From the NCBI RefSeq assembly GCF_050948215.1, contig NC_135157.1:7564001-7628000 (forward strand): DNA of 64,000 nt, in the 5' to 3' direction. This document shows positions 60,701 to 64,000 of this stretch, piece after piece; the first letter of the stretch is position 1; every line of letters starts with the position of its first letter. Under the pieces are notes generated by a model that saw only the letters and a list, made by a program, of their open reading frames with translations, was not told the origin of the DNA and ran no database searches. A program made the translations under genes and the position numbers. The stretch comes from Halictus rubicundus. Its lineage: Eukaryota > Arthropoda > Insecta > Hymenoptera > Halictidae.

Positions 60701-62511
60701 CTGACTGATAAACAACTTGATACTTTATTTCAAAATGTACCCTATAAAAAAATATGTTATTCATGTAATTTTGATTATTTTTTATTGGAAAAAATCAAAT
60801 ATGCACATCAAGTGCCAATAAACACATATGCAAAATCCCAATGCAAAAGACTCGATGGTTTTTCTGGAAAAAAATTCTTATATGTGTGCAAAAATAGCAT
60901 AAGAGTGTGTGCATGTAATGTGTCTTGCACTGTACTAAAACACAATTGTATAATAAAGAATTTAGTAAATAGTGTGTTTTTTCAACGTTAATATATAGAA
61001 ATCGTTAACGAAGGAAACAAGCTTCTGTTTAAATACAGTCTTTCTAAATTTCTTTAAGAAAATCTCATTTTACTTGAAAGTCCACAGTAAAACATAAATA
61101 CACAATACTGATGCTTTAATATAAAATATTATTCTGAGCATTTCGATGCCCAAAAGATACTGATGAAGAAAAATCTGCTCCTTTAAATTACGAATTCCAA
61201 GCGACTTTTCAATTTTAGCGACGCAACAATATCGTGGTTCTATGCGTTCTGTATTTTCAGGAAATAAGGTCAAGAATTTTCATTGACATACCTATGCAGG
61301 AGGTTGAAATGCCAATTCGTATGTACGAGAATTCCTATAATATATAGAAGCTCTTTAAAATTCTACATGGATTTTTTTTTACAAGACAACGTAATAGCTA
61401 TTATCACTGACGAGTGGCATGACAGTTCGGACATGCAATGCATTTTCGATCACCGGCTCTTCTTGCATTCTAGAATTCCACTGAACAACCGGCAACGATG
61501 AGTTTTACGTTTATTAACAGAAAAGCGTACACGTTTAAATGGAAAATTATGAAACATGACATGATATAAATCAAATTCTGAGCCTCGTATCTCATTACGC
61601 CTATCGAGCTTTTTATTTAATTGAACCGTACGCGCAGGCGTTTCCTTCGGTTTCTATCCGACAGCTGAAACAGATTCGTTTCGAGTCGTTTGCCCGTGAA
61701 ATTATTTAAATAAAATTCCAGTCGGTGACAATAAATCGCGAGTGAAAAATATGGTCGACACCATGCGACTAGTGATTTAAAATTTCCGAATTCCCCGTCC
61801 CATAAATTCGAACGAGATGTCCTTATAAAATTATTAATATCGATTCGCGCATCGTGCCGGCGGAAAGCATAATAAATATAAATAAATTTTCAAATACTTA
61901 TTTCTCGTTTTACGCGCGGCTCGCCTAATCCACGTTGATTTCTACGCGCGACTTTTTCTCGCCTCTCGCGACATTCAAAGGGGATTCTCACCTTTCGAAC
62001 AATTTCTCTCGCGGTGGAATGGTCGGACAGTGTTGAACAAAAATAATCATGCTGGAGCGAGAAAGATGTAGAAGTCAAAAGCTTACGTGTTTCAGCCTGA
62101 ATTATGTATTTTTTACGACGTGGTTGACACCTTAAATAAGTTGGCATGGACCCCCTACCTCGCATTATCTCATTAATGAAATTAATAAAAGCGATGCGAC
62201 GCAAGAGACCCTCCATTGCTGTTTTCTTCCTTTTATATTGTATCTATTAGCCACAAATTTATTAATTTCCTGCTCTTCCCTCGATTTAAATTAATTATAG
62301 CTTTCCAATTTCGTAATATCGGTTTTCCCGGGCAAGTATGCGCAATAATTACTAATAAGTGAGGGACACAGACCGCGGGGGGAGTTAAAAAGTAGCAAAA
62401 ATCAGCGGCATTATCGAGATTTCCGCGAGGGCTGCTAGTAAATTTCCGATCATACTCGTGTGACGGTATTACATCGGCGGAGGAACGTCGTATAATTGAA
62501 AGAACAGGAAG

Positions 62512-62527
62512 AGCGCGCGCGCGCGTG
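62512..62527. repeat. Alternating GC run
   Basis: About six GC units followed by GTGTG, an alternating purine-pyrimidine run of the kind that can adopt left-handed DNA. Confidence 0.7.
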
Positions 62528-64000
62528 TGAATTCATTAAATTTCATCGATTTTATTATGATCGGGCTGGTCCGATCGGAACACGCGTACGCCGAGAAACG
62601 CTTTCATGGTAACGTCGTCGAGGGGTGTGTGCGAAAACGAACGCGAAGGGGGTGCACGTGGATCGGCGAAGGGAAGCGTTCAAAAGTAAGGTAATGCGAT
62701 TACCGACTTTAGCTCTAGGGCTCGTCGCGATACGAGGGGCCCGGCCGAGCGAAAACAGATTATTTTAATTTAAAGCAACAAACTCTCCGATTCCCCGTAT
62801 ACTCTAATCCCACCCTCGCAAATTTGACGTACGCGTGTATCCGCGTTGTCCCGGCCAGCGGCTTCCGGATTAAGCGTCACCGGTGGAGAGGCCGCCCATT
62901 TCCGGCGACGGGCATCTTGATGAAAATCAAACAGAAAGTTCCCGAGCTTTTCGCGAGAATCCCGCAGCTTCTTTCTCTCTGTTCGCTTTCACCGGTGCGA
63001 AACTTTCCGTCAACGTCAACCGGCGAATTAGCGAATGGCCGATTCCGTGGAAAAACGAGCAGCGCGAACCTCTGCTCCCACGAATTGCTGAAATAAAGGG
63101 AAATTATCGAGCCCGCCAGCCAGATAAAAAAATAGCACCGAATAATAATGGTCGTCCCCGTTTTGCCGGTTCTTTCTCCGAGCTGCTTTTTAATAGTCGA
63201 GCGGCGCGATTAGCGCGATTCCGACGTTTTTTTTTTTGGAATACGTGGACGTTGGTTTTTGCCGAACACAACTGAATTCGGAACGCGAAATCGACACCAA
63301 GTGGGAGGAATTATGCTATATTGCTGGGGAGAATGAACTTTGACGGTTTTTTTGTGGGCGATACTTTGGAATATTAATTAAATATTATTATCAATAAATA
63401 TTTGCACTATTATTACGTGAAATAATTAATTCATTTGGTTGAGAATCTCTCGTTCCCATGATCGAAAACATCATTCCACTTGAAGTTGCAAACTTTACCA
63501 GAGATGTATGTTACATGAAATGTTCCGGGAATACAGTATGAAATACGATTTGACTCGCGCGATGAAAGCAATTCTCTGTAAATGTTAATATAATTTATTG
63601 ACAGCCGGACAATCCACGGTAAACTGCAGATCGAGTTAATCTTATTAAGCAAAACGCGAGCCGAGTTGCTTAAGCGGACTGTAAAATTAATTCCATCAAT
63701 TTCGGTAGTTTATAATTCAAGGTTTGAATGAAAGCCGCGGTAAATTATGCGATCGGTTTAAATATCGTGGGAATGATTTTACGCGTGCGCACGCGGACCG
63801 GGGGAAATAGGGCGAATCATCGGCAAGAAGGAAAATCGCAAATTAATGTCCACTTTGAGATCAAATATTCCTCGCGCGGTGATAATCACGCGCACGCTGT
63901 CCGGCTTATGAGGATCATTCGGTACAGTCGTTCGCGTGTCCGCGAGCGGGGTAATTAAATGATAATATCGAGCCGGATATTATTTGAATTTATAATTTTT

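Larger units (their letters stand above)
54240..64000 (+). other. DDR intron running off the right edge (at least 9.8 kb)
   Basis: It starts at donor GTAAGA. No kinase motif (glycine loop, HRDL, DFG, APE) was seen to the end of the window, so the next exons must lie further right. CpG-rich islands lie at about 56000-57540, 59930-60600, 61580-63360 and 63660-63960, separated by AT-rich DNA. An 88-base tandem duplication (57560-57735), a CT microsatellite (56219-56236), a GT run (54747-54757) and a GC/CG run (62512-62527) occur here. The open frames are short and unrelated to known families. Confidence 0.75.

Noticed and set aside
60674..60991. 105-residue Lys/Cys-rich frame
   Set aside because: The stretch is AT-rich and the cysteines are irregularly spaced. 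No signal peptide or known peptide pattern is evident, and no splice-compatible neighbours were seen.
54240..64000. Search for DDR kinase exons in the right-hand part
   Set aside because: No glycine loop, HRDL, DFG or APE-type sequence was found in any frame read here, so the kinase exons are taken to lie outside the window.
1..64000. CRISPR array, operons, prokaryotic islands or integrated virus
   Set aside because: There are no regularly spaced direct repeats with unique spacers, no packed gene runs and no viral hallmark proteins. Spliced exons and intron structure show eukaryotic nuclear DNA.

Overview
This window looks like about 64 kb from an insect nuclear genome, most probably a hymenopteran (bee, wasp or ant). 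That reading rests on a spliced animal receptor gene with very long introns, alternating AT-rich and CpG-rich blocks, GA/CT microsatellites and a decayed mariner transposon. The species cannot be fixed from the sequence alone.

One protein-coding gene is supported. It is a plus-strand discoidin domain receptor (DDR), a collagen-sensing receptor tyrosine kinase. Seven internal exons (8009-8240, 27835-27982, 32398-32577, 43027-43166, 44816-45023, 49701-49856, 54070-54239) join in one open frame of 411 codons. Every junction has AG acceptors, GT donors and compatible phases. They encode most of the N-terminal discoidin domain, the second discoidin-like domain, an acidic extracellular stalk, a single transmembrane helix and the start of the cytoplasmic juxtamembrane region. 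The signal peptide, the first part of the discoidin domain and the whole kinase domain are not here. They should lie before base 1 and after base 64000, so 1-8008 and 54240-64000 are read as intron or flank of the same gene.

The rest is non-coding. 1-8008 holds a CpG-rich block (about 5600-6340) and a cluster of nested inverted-repeat elements (about 6996-7767). The 19.6-kb intron 8241-27834 holds GA and AT microsatellites, a second inverted-repeat element and many CpG-rich islands. The intron 32578-43026 holds a complete but dead mariner element (32985-34177, TA target duplication), a pogo-like miniature element and an AATATTGA-type satellite. Introns further right hold smaller miniature elements and tandem duplications.

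The most interesting non-coding signal is a short motif, core CTGCGGATCTTTATGCA. It recurs on both strands at about a dozen places across the window, in two subtypes, and matches none of the other elements. No rRNA, tRNA, CRISPR array, operon or second convincing gene was found. Nearly all other open frames are short chance frames in intronic DNA.
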